From assembly GCA_038030265.1 (NCBI GenBank), contig CM075938.1:13617009-13681008 (forward strand): a DNA stretch of 64,000 nucleotides, in the 5' to 3' direction. The notes beneath the pieces are model-generated. The model worked only from the letters and a program-made list of their open reading frames with translations. It had not been told where the DNA came from and did no database searches. The translations under genes and the position numbers were made by a program. Below, in pieces: positions 63,530 to 64,000 of the stretch. The stretch comes from Corythucha ciliata. Its lineage: Eukaryota; Arthropoda; Insecta; Hemiptera; Tingidae. Positions within the stretch are counted from its first letter, which is position 1; each line of letters opens with the position of its first letter.

Positions 63530-64000
63530 CATTTACCCATTCTGTTTTTTCTGAGTTTTAGCCACAAACTTGCTTCTATAGGAAACGCAAATCGGCGTTT
63601 TCTCCATTTTAGCCACAAAGTAGCGATTTTTCCCAATTTTTGCCGCGTTCTAAGCGTTTTTTTTTTCAATTTAGTCGCAAAGTATTTCCAAATTTTAGCC
63701 GTGGATCAGCGGATTTTCTCAAATTGATCCGCTATATTTATCGTTAAGATCCGTTTCAGCAGCGAATGAGCACCAGCTTCTTGTCCACTTAAGCCGCGAA
63801 TTTTCTCAATTTTAGCAGCGAATGAGCTCTTCCAAGTTTCCAATTTTCGCCTTTTTCTTCACTTCTCAGTGATGCGCACTTTGCTGCGCGTTACCGCGGT
63901 TCCTCAATTGTCGTCACGAATTAGAGGATTTTCTGCAATTGATCCATTTTAGCCGCAAATTATTCCTGAATTTCAGCCGTGCATTTCACCTGCGAACCAC
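63530..64000 (-). repeat. Degenerate short-period array, family C, inverted (runs off the window)
   Basis: TTTTAGCCGCAAA / GCGAATGAGC / TTTTCTCAATTTTAGC units, as at 17461-18110. Confidence 0.65.

Overview
This is eukaryotic, AT-rich animal DNA, most likely from an arthropod. The evidence is short introns (about 60-90 bp) beside one long intron, decayed non-LTR retrotransposons of the CR1/Jockey, I and R1 groups, Ty3/gypsy and hAT elements, many MITEs, and the 3' end of a neuroligin gene. No species is named because nothing in the sequence fixes one. Nothing is bacterial, and there is no CRISPR array or rRNA.

Layout. 0.3-0.8 kb: short-period repeat array. 0.95-3.25 kb: LINE with an intact reverse transcriptase ORF (+). 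4.1-5.8 kb: hAT (ZBED-like) transposase gene (-), two visible introns and one frameshift. 6.6-9.45 kb: decayed LINE (+). 9.5-10.3 kb: R1-type LINE 3' fragment (-). 11.1-13.1 kb: an unrecognised five-exon, coiled-coil host gene (+). 14.8-28.6 kb: almost entirely degenerate short-period repeats of several families in both orientations, with a tRNA-Thr-like/SINE locus at 21.2 kb. 30.4-31.1 kb: TIR element. 31.9-39.4 kb: last three recognisable exons of neuroligin (+), with a 6.7 kb intron full of repeats. 41.1-50.1 kb: I-type LINE (+) broken by a complete Ty3/gypsy element (41552-46475, LTRs, 5-bp TSD) and by a 246-bp MITE (46602-46847). 51.7-52.3 kb: two 288-bp MITEs in opposite orientation, each with its own 9-bp target duplication. 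52.4-60.2 kb: CR1/Jockey-type LINE (-) carrying an internal 2.3 kb head-to-tail duplication and split by an R1-type LINE (57502-59797, +). 60.4-61.1 kb: gypsy integrase remnant. 61.1-64.0 kb: more short-period arrays.

Host genes. Only two host genes are supported: neuroligin, a postsynaptic adhesion protein of which only the C-terminal end is present, and the unknown coiled-coil gene. Everything else is mobile or repeat DNA, and its nesting gives a readable order of insertions. The most informative observations are the reconstructable nested insertions, the LINE internal tandem duplication, the twin MITEs, and the pervasive degenerate short-period repeat families (roughly a sixth of the window by eye). 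I did not find a convincing new enzymatic or defence system.
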